A stretch of DNA of 64,000 bases from Jackrogersella multiformis. Lineage: Eukaryota > Ascomycota > Sordariomycetes > Xylariales > Hypoxylaceae. How positions within the stretch are numbered: position 1 is the first letter of the stretch; every line of letters begins with the position of its first letter. The notes under the pieces are model-generated. The model was not told the DNA's origin. It saw only the letters and a program-made list of their open reading frames with translations, and did no database searches. Position numbers and translations under genes: made by a program. This document shows positions 35,629 to 48,526 of the stretch, piece by piece. The stretch spans positions 1,550,001-1,614,000 of the forward strand of contig CADCXD010000002.1 of the NCBI GenBank assembly GCA_902806575.1, written 5' to 3'.

Positions 35629-38600
35629 TAAGTAGTAAGGGCTAGAGTCTCGGAGCTAGGGTTCTGGGGAAGGCGTTGGTAACAAAAACAACAACAAAAA
35701 GAGCACAAAAGGGGCAGGGAGGTAAAATATTGGCGAGGCGGCACTACGGATCAAAATGAAGGGGATTGGAGAGAACACGTTCTGAAGTCACGAAGTTACG
35801 CCTGGCAGCCATTGGCATCGAGCGAGCGGGACGGAGTTTTCGTGCGAGGTGGCAATGATGGTTAAGTCCGGCATAGGGCGAGCGTTATATTCTCCCCGAA
35901 TATTTATTTCGAAGCATTCAGTTGGAAGGCGACCGGCATTATATACCCAGGCAGGCGGTCGACGTCCGATCTCGATAACCCAGAAATAGCGAGTTCTCAT
36001 GGCAATTGCAGCATTTCGGCAGGCGGTGGAAAAGTTTATGATTTGGTGATGATTCAACCAGACGATTGTACTATAAGGGTTACAATATCTGCAATAGCAG
36101 GAGTTCAAGGAAGTATAAAAAATCTCGATATTCAGGCCTACGAGTTCTAAATAGCACCGGGTCTCGGTAAGCGCGATTCGACTGCCTCAGAAGGACGATA
36201 CGATTCCTACCTAGGATCGGAATATAGTCTAGTTTTGAGTATGTTACGAGAAGAGCTAAGATATCTATGTATATATATAATTGATTTGAGATGACATGCC
36301 ACCTCCTACGGATGTGTAATTCTGCTGTAAAGCTAAAACTAGAAATGGACTCCCTAGGCGTTGATTTTCAAGAGCTCTTCTCAATCTTATGTCTGTTATA
36401 TATACGCATAGGTAAATGGGGGAAACCCCTTTGAGCAAAGGAATACTACCTAGCGTAGCGTATAATTTATTATTATTTTTCCAAAAAAGAACAATTCCCT
36501 TTGAAATAGAATTCGATATATCGTACGCAGCCGTCCACCTAACGTATATCCTACATATACACACACACCTTAAAAATATGGCCGAATGGACATTTCCTCG
36601 GAGTCATGGTATATAATATTTGAACGTGACACTGACGCTAGATTGACGAAACAACGGCATATATTAAGCACACGGTACAAGTCGATAATTTGTTTCTAGT
36701 CTCTCTTAAGTTTCACAGCAGGTTCTGATATATTGTTTCTATGCAATATTTCCCCTCTTTATTTCTCGGCCTGGCAGTCTGGCTGGATTGTAGCGGATTT
36801 GAGAAGTAACGTGCCCATTCGGAGGTCTGTGAAAAGATGCAGCAGCATATCCCGGGCAAAACCCCGAGGGGTATCCGATCACGGAGGTATTTTACTGTTT
36901 TAAACGGGTTTTCTCTCTCCTAAGGTTTCCTTTACGGTGTAGAGTATGTGAGTACTGCACCTTTTTGATTGGCCGTGGGGCTTCTTAGACGGACGGTAGG
37001 AAGCACCTGTGGGCACTTGAGGGGAAGGAGGGGTTTCCAAGGTTGTTGTAGCCTGTATGATTGATCCACTAATACCGCTTGGAACTACCAAGGCAGGAAA
37101 GTCGGACCCGCGTGCACTGTTCGCGACCTGGGAAGTAATTAGGGGATCAGAGCGGTCGATTCCGCTGCATGCCTCTACATAACTGGGTAGTAGGTGCCTA
37201 GAAGGTAGTTGCATCCATACAAATTAGTGCAGCTCATCCCGGCCGGTTCTCGGTTCTCGGTCACCAGTTCGGGAAACCTAGATCAGATTAGATCGTTCTA
37301 TTGGCCCAAGCTGATAGATTTCTCTACCATACCCAGGTACCTAGGTCGTAAGTCAGGGTTCTCTCATTTCATCCTGGGCTGGAGCGGCCTCGTGGATCCT
37401 CGTTTGGTGTCGTGGGGGTTTGTAGTAGGCTCGTCCTTTTTTGGTTTTTATTGTTCAGCTATGTTAGAAGACCATTATATTTCGAAGTGGGTTTGAGTCT
37501 CAATCATCCTCGTCTTGTTTTGCTAGTGTAGTGACGAGGCCGGATCCAGAGAAGCCCCATCTGGTGGATTCACAGGAAACTCTCAGAACAAGGAGGTCTT
37601 CGGTGGGATACCAAATTTGGTCAATGGCGGTGGCTGGTCGGTCGGTCTTTGTGGTTTGAATATCGTTGCACCGCGCATGGATGCGGAGTCGGACTCGACT
37701 TCGCAGGTGGAGTCGACATCGCGGCTTATCCTTCCACCCCTCCATCCCATCATCCGAAGGTCTAGGACGAGCTCATACGAGCCCCTTTGCATCCCCAGAG
37801 CGTTCAGCATTGAGACCCGCCCGAGTCCCAGACAGGTAAGGCAAGATGGAATCCTGGGTCAAGCGAAAGCTTGAATCAAAACATCTGCCAAGTGGTTCCA
37901 AACAGGACCCTGCAGGTGTGCGCATAGGTCGCGTGACGCCGAGACGCCGACTCTTTGAAGACGAATCCAACGAAAGACGGTGACCGAGGTCCACGCCTCT
38001 CAGCAACGCATCCTTTGCTGACTCTGACAGGGAAAACCTTGCGAGTAGATGATGGACCTGGAAGTATCGAGTATCGTGGAGTTGAAGGTCACCGGTTACC
38101 ATGCGAATCCAATTCTGCTTGGCTGCTGCTCTCAAGTGGCGTCGCAGAGTATTAACTCGTTCGAGGGAGGTCACGTTGACCACGATCCTTCTGGAATCGA
38201 CGGGTATCGTCTCCGGATCCTCTCTTCGCCCGATCCATCTCTCATTGTTCTTCTCTTTTCATCACTAGGTTGAGCTGTTCCCCTCCTCCAACTCTTTAAT
38301 TCCAACTAACTTGATGCCTTCATACTTTCGTAACAACAATTCGTTTCGGGCCACATTAGTTATGCCTTCCTCTCCGTTGGTTCCGAGTCCTTGCGCAGCC
38401 GGCGGTGGTTTACCTAATATGATAATGTCCATAGGTTGTCCACAGGTTGAGTCTCCAAGTCAATCGCAAGGGGTCCGGGTCTGAGCCGTGACCGACGCCT
38501 CACTCGGGGCACAAGATCACTTAGGTCTCGAGTAGCTTAGGATACTACATCTCATCGACAGCTAAACATGGAAAGGAGAATATGACTAGCAATGACCATC

Positions 38601-40168
38601 AAGGGACACTTGTCCCAATCATAATCCATAGGAGCGGGGGGAATTATTGTTAATATTATCCCCTATTGCAAGTTTATACAATAAAATAAATCAAACTAAA
38701 CAGGAACTGTGACGGATCCTTTCAACGGCCTCTCTGCCTTTCGAAGGAGAATTTGGCGAAAGCTTTTAGGGACGGCCAGCAAACTGATAAATAAAGAACA
38801 CATTCTCGGATTGTTTGAGATACCGTCGCAGAGTATTTATTTGGCTGGGTGGTGCACCACCACCTGCGGCTGGCTTATCTCTGGCGTCCGTGTATTTTGT
38901 CGGTATGATAGGAGAACTAGAGATAAGGAAGCCATTATTAACAGAATCAAAAATCCCTCCCACGATACCCCACGATCTAACGTGTTACGAGGTATCTTTT
39001 CTTTCTATTTAGAGACGCAGCGACGCCTTTCCCGGCGCCCCGTCTTGCCTAACGTCATCCCGTTGCGCGAATGCCGTGGTCGAGGAGAAAAGAAGTTACC
39101 TAAATGTTAAGTAAGACATAGCTATTTAGTCCCTGTCCGAGGATATGTACCAAGCATAAGAACCCATCTAGTTTCTACCTACGGGCCTATCAAGTTGCTT
39201 CTATTATATCTCGTTTTCTCCATGGCAGGGGGTGATCTCCCTTCGGCTGCGGGCCCCGACAGCTCTATTCGGTCTGCCGACGGTTTCCTCGGAAATACAA
39301 AGTACATCTCCTAGATCACGACATTCGTACCAATCCACAAATCACTTACTTACCTAGCCTATACCTCTACACCTATGGCAAGCGTCGAAGATCACAAGTA
39401 ACGTAATGAATACCTAAGATGATAACTATCACGCAAAGACGCCGAAAATTATAGGTAATAGTATAACGTCGAGCTTTTATGAACACATAACAATTGCCAT
39501 ATAATATCCTTATTCTTCATCTATGATTTGTCATAGGCTTAACTCCTATTAGCCCTAGATATTTACCTAAGTACCTCCCTAAGTAGGTAGATAACCTATC
39601 GATATCGTCAACTTCAGATATCTTATCATAGGTCACTTAGACGGTTACATTCACATGTTGCTCACGTTTAGCTTACCTATAGATGTTGCTCTAGATAAAT
39701 CCGTAAATCTCTTGAATTGTAGGTTCATGATTGGCCAAAAATATTATATCTATTCTCATATGTACTTCTCTAGATTATCATATAACACGATCTAACTATA
39801 ATGGTAATATATATTTAACCTTATCTCGTAAACTTACTTAACTAAGTAAATACTTTAGGTAAGGTAAGTAATATTGCTACGCTTATTTCTTCGATAAAAC
39901 TCGGGTGGTTTTATGCTTCTTTAAGTTTACGAGTAATGTTCGCTGAAGCCAGGTGGTTTAAGACGCCAAGAAAAAAGTATCTTGGTCGATAGCCTTATAA
40001 TAGATGAGATAGTGAAGCAATGTAAGGTGGACGGCGTTCCCCTTACAGGATCGACTCCAAAGTTTCACCTACCTAATGAGACATTGGCGGTTAAGTACCT
40101 AAGCGAAATACCAGCAGCAGCTTGGTCTAAGGCTCGTGTGAGTCTGTCTAGAATATTATCGCCATAAA
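35629..40168. other. 4.5-kb gene-poor region left of the retrotransposon
   Basis: I see no supported gene. 37.5-38.3 kb is more GC-rich, with open frames on both strands but no family signature. A frame on the minus strand at 38766-38963 likewise matches nothing I know. The last 190 bp (39982-40167) encode a short plus-strand frame with protein-like composition that stops just before the element. Confidence 0.5.
39982..40167 (+). pseudogene. Possible gene remnant next to the retrotransposon
   Basis: A 61-codon open frame begins without an ATG (TTG at the first codon) and reads DSLIIDEIVKQC... to ...KARVSLSRILSP, then stops two bases before the 5' target-site duplication. Its composition is more protein-like than the surrounding frames. 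I do not recognise it. It may be the tail of a decayed gene, or chance. Confidence 0.25.
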
Positions 40169-40173
40169 TCTAA
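40169..40173. repeat. Left target-site duplication TCTAA
   Basis: TCTAA directly precedes the 5' LTR (which starts TGTCATACGG) and is repeated exactly after the 3' LTR at 47008-47012. Confidence 0.85.
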
Positions 40174-40468
40174 TGTCATACGGATAGGCTCCACGAAACA
40201 AAATATGATTAATATATGCATGCATGTTGGTTAATATAAAATATGTTGGAACTTATAAAATAAAGCTATTAGATGAAGTTAATTAAAAGATTTAATTAAT
40301 ATATATAAGACTAAATTAATAAGAATAAGAAGGCGTTAATAACGCTTAAAAAAATATTTAAATTATATATATATAAGTTATTACGCTTTATTTTATAAAA
40401 AAAAATAAAAAGTAAAGATTTTAAAATTATAAAGAATTATAATTTTAAGCTTTATTATTTTTATTATA
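40174..40468 (+). repeat. 5' long terminal repeat
   Basis: It starts TGTCATACGGATAGG and ends TTATTATA (ancestrally TGTCACA, as kept in the 3' copy). It aligns to 46695-47007 along its length with almost only C/T and G/A differences, plus about 18 bp missing near 40443. The first 60 bp keep many G and C; the rest is RIP-converted. Confidence 0.85.
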
Positions 40469-43400
40469 AATAATTTTCTTTTATTTTAAAAAAACTTTAT
40501 TTTAAAAAAGTACGTGTTTTTTAAAAAAAAGTTAATCTTTTTATTAAATTACTTTATTTTAATTATTTATAAGCGATTAACTTACTTAAAAAAGTTTTTT
40601 ATTAAAGTATATTATATTAATATTACTTATTAATTTTATTATTACATACGTTATTATAATTATAAAAGAAATTTTATACCTTATTATTTTTTAAATATTT
40701 AAGTTAAATATTTATATTTTAACATTATTATTTATTAATTTATAAACCTTTAAATTATTCTCGTTAAATAATAAATAATTTTTTAAGTTTTTAATAATAT
40801 CTTTTTTATAAAACTTTAAAGTTAAAAGTAAATATAAAGAAAATTGCCGTTTATAAGAACTTATTAAAATTAAATAACGCTTTAATATGCGATTTCTTAT
40901 TAAAATATCCGAAATAAAAAATATATTACTTTAAAATCCTTCCCTTATTCCCGGATTATTTTAATTTAATAATAATAATATTATAATCTTTTATAACCTT
41001 TAAAATTATAAAATAATTATATAAAACGTTTTTAATATTAATAATATCGAAATTAATTTTAATAACCTTTTTATATAATTTATTAAGCTTTATTAAAAAA
41101 TATACGATAATTATTATATTATTTAAACATTTATTATTATTATTACAAATAATTAAATTATTAATAAAAATTAAATTTAAAATTAATATAATATAATTTA
41201 AATAATTTATAACACGATAATTTAATTTAATTAAACCGATATAATATTAATAAACGAATAAATAATTTATTTTAAATAATAAGTTTAATAAGTTAATTTA
41301 AACTTTTCGTAATAAATTTAAAATACGATTATTTAATATATATAAAATAATTAAACTCGATAAAAAACTATTAATAAATTTAAAGAAATAATTAATTATT
41401 ATTAATAAGCCTTTTAAACTTTTTATTAAAATATTAAAAAATAAAAATTTTTTTAATAAAAAGTAATAAATTAAATTTACATTAAAAATTTTTAGATTAA
41501 TAATTTTCTTATAAAAAAATATATAAACTTTACGTATATTAATATAAAAACCCGCTATTAATTTAATAATTTAAAAGCTTATACTTAAACCGTTTTTAAT
41601 AAATTTAATATTTAATTAATTTTTAATAAATTAATTAATATTAACTTTATCTTAAAAAATATTAAAAAAATATATTATATTAAAAACGTTAACTAAATTA
41701 AGTCCTTTTAATTAAAAAAACTTAATATATTTTAAAATATTATCCATTAAATACTTTAATTAAAAAAGCCCAAATATAATTCAACTTCGTTAAAATTAAC
41801 CTTTTTATATTTAAAGATAATAAAGGAAAAATTCCCCTTAAAAAAGCCGCCGAAGTATTTAATAATAACTTAAGCGACTTCGATTTTAATAATTAATCTT
41901 AAAACCTTAAATTACTTAAAGACCTTTTTAAAAAACCATTTCAAGATAATTTTACGCCTTTATATAATAATAAAAATCCTTTACTTTAAAATAATAATAA
42001 TTAACTACTTAAAACCTTAAAACAATTAATTTATCTTTTTTACGTAACGATTACCGTTAATTTAATATAACTTAATAAACCCGCCGTTTATAATAAAAAA
42101 AACCTTATAAAGTTTTAAACTTAATAAATAAAAATTAAAACATACTTAAAAACGTATACGAAAAGTTTTTTTAAAAATTTTCACCATATTAATTAAATTA
42201 AATCGTTATTATTTAAAAAAACATAACTATAATATTAATAACGTAAAAACTAAATTACGCGATTAAAAATCTTTAACATTTAAATAATATACGTTATTAC
42301 TTTTTAAAAACGTTTTATAAACCTTTCGGAAAAATATCATAACTCGAAAAAAAAAAATAAGCTTAAATATTAAAAAAACGTTACTTAATATTTCATTAAG
42401 TTATTAAATTTTAATAAAATAATTTAATAGTTTAAAACGACGTTTTAAAATTATATCGTTAAAACTTTTTTTAACGAAATTATTAAATTAATTTATTTTA
42501 AATAAAGAAAACTTTTAAATATAAATAAAAAATTCTTTACCGTTATTTAAAAAGTAAATTAAATATATAAAAACATATTAATTAACCCCGATATTTCGGG
42601 AAAAAAAAGGCTCGTTTTAATTTAAAAACCCTTAAAGTTAAGTTAAGTTAACCGCAAAAAAGAAAATCGTTTTAATTTAAATTAAAATCGATCTTTAAGA
42701 AATAACGATAAATTTAAAAACGAAAATAAACTAAAATTAAATTAAAAGGATAAAGTTTAATTTAATAATAAAAATATTTTAAAAAAGATTAATTAAGTAA
42801 ATATAAATTAATAAAAAAAAGATAAAAAATCTTATTAACGTTATAAACGTAATAATTATTAAACTTTTTTTTATTTCGTAAAAAAAAATATTAATGGTAA
42901 AGACTTACCATTAAATTTAAATAAAATTTTTTTCATAAAATAACCTTAAAATAATAATACTTAATTTATACTTTCATTATAAAAAAAAGTACGAATAAAT
43001 GTAGCTTTATAAGAATTATCTTATCTTTAAATTATAAAAATCGAAAATTTCGACTTAGATTTTTAAAAAGCCTCGACGTTATATTTTATCGGATTTTACG
43101 GCTAAATTAAAATAAAATACGCTAAATCGTAACAATTAAAAAACTAATTAAAGATAAAATAAAAGTTATAAAAAAACCTCGCTTAAAATTAACTTTAAAA
43201 TATAAACTTATTATTAATATAATATTATTATATAATGGAAATAAACATTAAATATAAGCATTATTAAATTTCAAAAACTTAATTTTAATAATATCTCTTT
43301 TTAAAATAAAGAAATAAAAATTATTAATTATTAAAAAATAATATACTTAACTTATATTAACCTTTAACTTAACTTAAATTTCTTTTATAAAACGTTATTA

Positions 43401-46400
43401 TATCGATCCTTTTATTTTTTATTATTAAAAAAACTACTTTTCTTAAATTAATTTTAAATTAAATATCTTAAATAATAAATATAATATTATTATATTATAA
43501 TAATAAATAAAAATCTATAAGCTTATAAATTTTTTCTTAAACTTTAAAAAGATTAAGTTTAATTCCTTTTATTATCGGAAATATTACATTAACTTAACCT
43601 TATATAACCCGGAAAAGTTAATTAATATAACAATAATAAAAAATATTAAAATAAATAAAACGTTAAAAAAATTTTTAAAATTTTTTATAAATTTATATAT
43701 ATTATAATTAAGAAAGTAAAGTAATATTTTTTAAATTATTAACCTTAAAATTATTTTATCGATTTTTTTAAAAAAAAACATTTTTTTAAAAATCCTTTTA
43801 CGTTATAAATAAAAAAAAACTTAATATACTTAAATTATAATTAAATAAAATAATTAATAATAATTAAATTTAAAAATTAACTTTATTTTATATAACATTT
43901 ATAATATTTATTAATAAACCCGATCTTTAAAACTTTTTTAAATTAATAATTAATTATTAAAGCTTAAATAATATTATTATTTTTATTCGTTATTTTATAT
44001 CGTTAATATTAAAATTATAAGTTTATTTTAAAACCGCAAAATAATTTATAAAAATCGACCTTAAGTTAAGATTTTACTTAATTAAAATTAAAAAAAAAAA
44101 CGAGTAAAAAATAATATTTTATTATAAGTATAATTTTTTCGAATATTTAATAATATTATTTAAATTAATTAACGCTTTTATAACTTTTTAATTAATAATA
44201 AATAACATTTTTCGAGATTTTATCGATTTAAGCCTTTTAATATATTTAAATAATTTTTTTATTTATATAAATATAATAAAAAAATATAATAAAATTATTA
44301 AAAAAGTTTTAAAAAGATTTATAAAATATTACTTAACAATTAACTTATAAAAATATTTTTAAAAAGTATAAAAAATAAACTTTTTAAAATATATTATCGA
44401 AGTAAATAATATTTTAATAGCTTAAAATAAAATCGATTATATTAATAATTAAAAAATATTTAAATCCTTTAAAAAATCTTAATAATTTATTAACTTTATA
44501 AACTTTTATTAACAATTTATAAAAAAATTCTTAAAAATAATAAAACCGATTATTAACGTAAATAAAAAAAATAAAAAAGATTAAAAGTAAATTAAAAAAA
44601 TAAACAAATCTTTTAAAGAATTTAAATCTTAATTTATTTAAACTTTTGTTATAATATATTTTAATTCTTTAAAATAAACTTATGTTAAAATTAATATATT
44701 AAATTATATTATTAACGCCGTTTTTTTTAAAAAAAATAAAAAAAATAAGCTTAAATTAATAACTTATTATTCTCGTAAATTTATATTAATAAAAATAAAT
44801 TATAAGATTTATAATAAAAAATTATTAATTATAATAAACTTTTTTAAAAAATAATATTAATATTTAAAAAGTATTAAATATTAAATTAAAGTTTATTTTA
44901 ATTATTAAAATTTATTTTATTTTATAACGGTTAAAATCTTAAATTAACGTTAAGTTAAATAAATATAAAAATTATTATTATATTAATTTATTATTAATTA
45001 TCGATTAAAAAAATAAAATAATAAAGTTAATATCCTTTTTAAATTATCGTAATATCAATTTAAAAAAGGAAAAGTTAAAAATTAACTTATAAAATTAATT
45101 TTATAGGATAAACATTTTTTACATTTTTAAAGAATTTTATTTGCCTTTTTAATAACCGTTCTTATTATATTAAAAAGATTATATAATTTTACCACTTTTA
45201 ATTAAGCTCTTAACTTTATAAAAAAATTAAAAGAAATAATTATTAATAATTTAAAATATATTACGTAAATTATAAACCTTTTTAAAAACGTTATTTTTTA
45301 GGATAACCTTTTATATCGAAAAAGTAAGCTTTAAATATTTATAAAACTTTAAAAAAAAGTTATTTCCTTTAAATACGATACCTTTATCGCCGGATATATA
45401 AAAATAAATAAAACCTTAAAATTAATTATTTAAAACTTTTAATAGTTAAATATTAAAAATATTATCTAAGATTACGTACGAGGTTATTTAAAATATTAAT
45501 AAAATAAAATCCTTTACCACGCCTTATATAAATATTTTTAACCGATAAAATTACATTATAAATCTTAATTAATAATAATAATAAACTTTATTATAAACTT
45601 TTTTTTATTAAACGGTTATAACTTTATTTAAATAATAATAAATTTATTTTTAAAAATAACTTACTTTATTTTTCTTAAAGTAAAAAAAAAGAAATTTAAT
45701 AACCTAATTAAAATCTTTATTAAATAATATTAGAAATTATATAACGTATTATTAAATATTATTTTTAATAAAAACTTTAAATTTACTTTTTACATTTAAA
45801 AAGATTTCCTTAAATTAATAAAAATTAAATTTTATATAAACATTACGTTTTACTTATAAACCGATAATTAAATAAAACGCCTTAATTAAATCTTAAAAAT
45901 TTACTTTAAAGCCTTTATTAATTATAAAATAAATAATTAAAAAAAAATTTTCGTAATAATTAAATTTACTTATAATAACATTACTTTATTATTAATATAA
46001 TTTATATTTTTTTATATTAATTATAATTATTATTTAATCGTTTATAACTTTCTTATAAATATTTTACGTAATTTAAAAAGTAAATTATATATATATTAAA
46101 TAACATAAATATATTAAAAAGTATAAAAATATTTAAAATAAAATTACTAACGAATAAAAGAATAAATAAATAAATAATAAAAAAATATATTAACTTTTTA
46201 AAAGAAATAATTTATAATACTTAATATAAAAAATATTAAAATAAAACGCTTTATTAAAAAACTAAATAAAAAACTTTTAAAACCTTTTAAAATTTAATAA
46301 ATAATCTTTCTTATAACGGTAAAATTTACTTTACTTAAAAGTTAAAAAATATATAATTCGTTTTATATTTTACTTATTAAACCTTACCGCGTTAATAATT

Positions 46401-46486
46401 AAAAAAATTTTAACCTTAATTAAATTTTATATAAAATAACCTTAATAAAATTTAAAAATTATTAAATAAAATAAATTATAAACTTT

Positions 46487-46640
46487 ATTAAAAATTAAAG
46501 TAAAATAAAATATTTCGTTAAATAAGAAAATTAATTAATTAAAAAATATTAAACTTAAAAACCTTATAAATATATATTTAATAACGAAATAAAAATAATA
46601 ATTAAACTATTTCATAAATAATATGTTAATAAACCTTATA
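46487..46640 (+). pseudogene. Relic chromodomain of the retrotransposon integrase
   Basis: In the frame with TAT at 46511, Tyr-Phe-Val-Lys and then a TAA (ancestral Trp) are followed by spaced acidic/aromatic positions, ACT TAA AAA CCT (Thr-Trp-Glu-Pro after undoing G-to-A), then a helix ending Leu-Phe-His and Asn-Lys-Pro. This order and spacing are those of retrotransposon chromodomains. At least four nonsense codons are present. Confidence 0.65.
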
Positions 46641-46694
46641 ATTTTATAATCTTTTAAAATATTTAAAGTTAAATATTAAAAAAAAAAGAATTAA

Positions 46695-47007
46695 TATTAT
46701 ATAAATAAACTTTATAAAGTAAAATATAATTAATATATATATATATATTAATTAATATAAAATATATTAAAACTTATAAAATAAAATTATTAAATAAAGT
46801 TAATTAAAAAATTTAATTAATATATATAAAATTAAACTAATAAAAATAAAAAAGCGCCAACGACGCTTAAGAAAATATTCAAATTATATACATATAAATT
46901 ATTACACCTCGCTTCGTAAGAAGAAATAAAAGGCAAGGACCTTAAGACTATAGAGAATTATAATTCGAAATTAAACTACAGTTCCAAGCCCTATTACCCT
47001 TGTCACA
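46695..47007 (+). repeat. 3' long terminal repeat
   Basis: It begins TATTATATAAATAAAC, the RIP-converted form of the TGTCATACGG start, and ends CTATTACCCTTGTCACA. Its right half (from about 46850) keeps many G and C, the mirror image of the 5' LTR, which is preserved at its left end. Confidence 0.85.
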
Positions 47008-47012
47008 TCTAA
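47008..47012. repeat. Right target-site duplication TCTAA
   Basis: An exact copy of the pentanucleotide at 40169-40173, directly after the terminal ACA of the 3' LTR. Confidence 0.85.
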
Positions 47013-48526
47013 TCATTTACTTAGTCCTAAATAGGTAGGAGAATACAAACAGATTTTGGGAGTTTGTTAGATGATAGAATACGTAGTGCCTCTGAGATGG
47101 GATGGGATATAGGAACATTATTATATTCGAGTATTACCACGACGAAGCTTTCGATCATGGCTTTGGGTGATCTTTCAGAAGTGCGACCTCGAAATAGCGT
47201 CCATACAATCAGATTGACGGCATGACTGAGTGAGTGACAGCTTAAGAAGCCTTGATGTTCTTAGGTAATGTTAAGCTGCACTAGGAATTTTATTACGTCG
47301 GCTCTTATATCTTCTTTGGTAATAGATGAAGAGCTGTCCGTTTTTACCAAGGCTCTATTAAGACCCAGTAGTATCTGCTTTCAAAGGGAGAGAATGATAA
47401 AAATACATTCAGTAAGTTGCTGACGGCATAAGTAGTGTGAAACGAGTAGGATAGTGTCATAAATGCGATTTCTAGATATCGCTGTTGCATTAAGGCCTGA
47501 CGAACGATCATTGCTATAACTGAAGCTGAAGCTGTAACCTGTTTGCTTGGTTACTACCTAGGTACTTAGGTAGGTAGGGGTAGGTATTTAGGATAGATAG
47601 GATACCTAGGTAGATAAGGAGATTAGATACTTGGTATCGATAGCTGATGATAAAATCTCGATAAAGAGGTATCCATCGGAACCACAGCATGGTCCGAGTG
47701 TAATTACCTAGCATACCAGGTAGGTATGTACATGAAAGCATACATGAGATCATCAAGATGCACACGGTGGTATGCAAGTGATGCAATTGTGGGATCCGGG
47801 GAAAATCTTGGCTACCTTACAACAGGAATAGACGCAATCGCTGAGTGGATTATAGGATGAATCGAATTTCCTAGAAGCTTTACACAGCAGACATATATAC
47901 AGTCCTAAGTTTATTGACTGCCGAAAAGATACAAAGATGGATATCGGTAATATGAGGGTTAACATTAAGTTTACTTTTATCTATGGAATTCTGAAAGTGC
48001 CCAGGTGCTGCCATAGTATATAGATATGTACTATACCATAATTACGTTATAAATGCATATATATATGCTTGGCAACAGATCTTAAACCCTACATGTGGAG
48101 GTTGCTGACTTAGCAGCGCACTAAAAGTTACCTGTGCAAACCATAAAACCCCAATTGGATTATTTTCCCGTTCCGTTTAAGCGAGTCTCGGCTTCCTGAA
48201 AAAAAAAAGAGTTGGGTAGGTACATAGTAGTTCCGAGCCAAGGAAAGTTTGTCCACCTCACAAACTGGAAACCCACACAAGGCACACACACATCTCTTAC
48301 TCTTACACTTACACACACACACACAATACTGAGTAGGCACCGCACTTCGCCAATTCTAACACCAACCTTACCCTCTTCAAACGCCCAAGATACTGACGAG
48401 ACATTTGAAATAAGGATATGACCTACTAGGCCATATCCTTTTCCCCCTCGTTGCATTTTCTCCTATTGATCCGACTGTCGTTTCCACAGCTCCGCCTTGC
48501 TGAAAGGCGAATCAATTGGCGACACC
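47013..48526. other. Intergenic region between the retrotransposon and the STM1-like gene
   Basis: It returns to normal base composition immediately after the element. It holds an ACCTAGGT/GGTAGG cluster at about 47553-47625 and an AC-rich tract at about 48277-48324 in the presumed leader of the next gene. No gene is seen. Confidence 0.6.
47553..47625. repeat. Dispersed ACCTAGGT/GGTAGG repeat cluster
   Basis: About 70 bp dominated by TACCTAGGTA and GGTAGGTA words, like the other intergenic clusters. Confidence 0.6.

Larger units (their letters stand above)
40174..47007 (+). mobile_element. RIP-degraded Ty3/gypsy chromovirus LTR retrotransposon
   Basis: A 6.8-kb block of extreme AT content is bounded by two LTRs and a TCTAA duplication. 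All reading frames are destroyed by stops, and G and C are nearly absent from the interior, as RIP produces. Near the 3' LTR (about 46487-46640, plus strand) one frame still shows a chromodomain if TAA is allowed for Trp/Gln and AAN for Asp/Glu codons. A hydrophobic Tyr-Phe-Val-basic-Trp strand leads to a Thr-Trp-Glu-Pro motif, then a Glu-Leu-Phe-His helix and an Asn-Lys-Pro tail. A chromodomain at the C-terminal end of integrase defines the chromovirus branch of Ty3/gypsy elements and sets the orientation. The gag, protease, RT and integrase catalytic motifs are too mutated to identify by eye. The element is certainly inactive. Confidence 0.85.

Noticed and set aside
37500..38280. GC-richer segment with frames on both strands
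   Set aside because: No conserved motif or consistent splice model. It could be a transposon relic, but no terminal repeats were found.
40174..47007. AT-rich block as mitochondrial insertion or centromere core
   Set aside because: It has paired LTRs, an exact 5-bp target duplication and a chromodomain relic, and its low GC is explained by C-to-T/G-to-A conversion.
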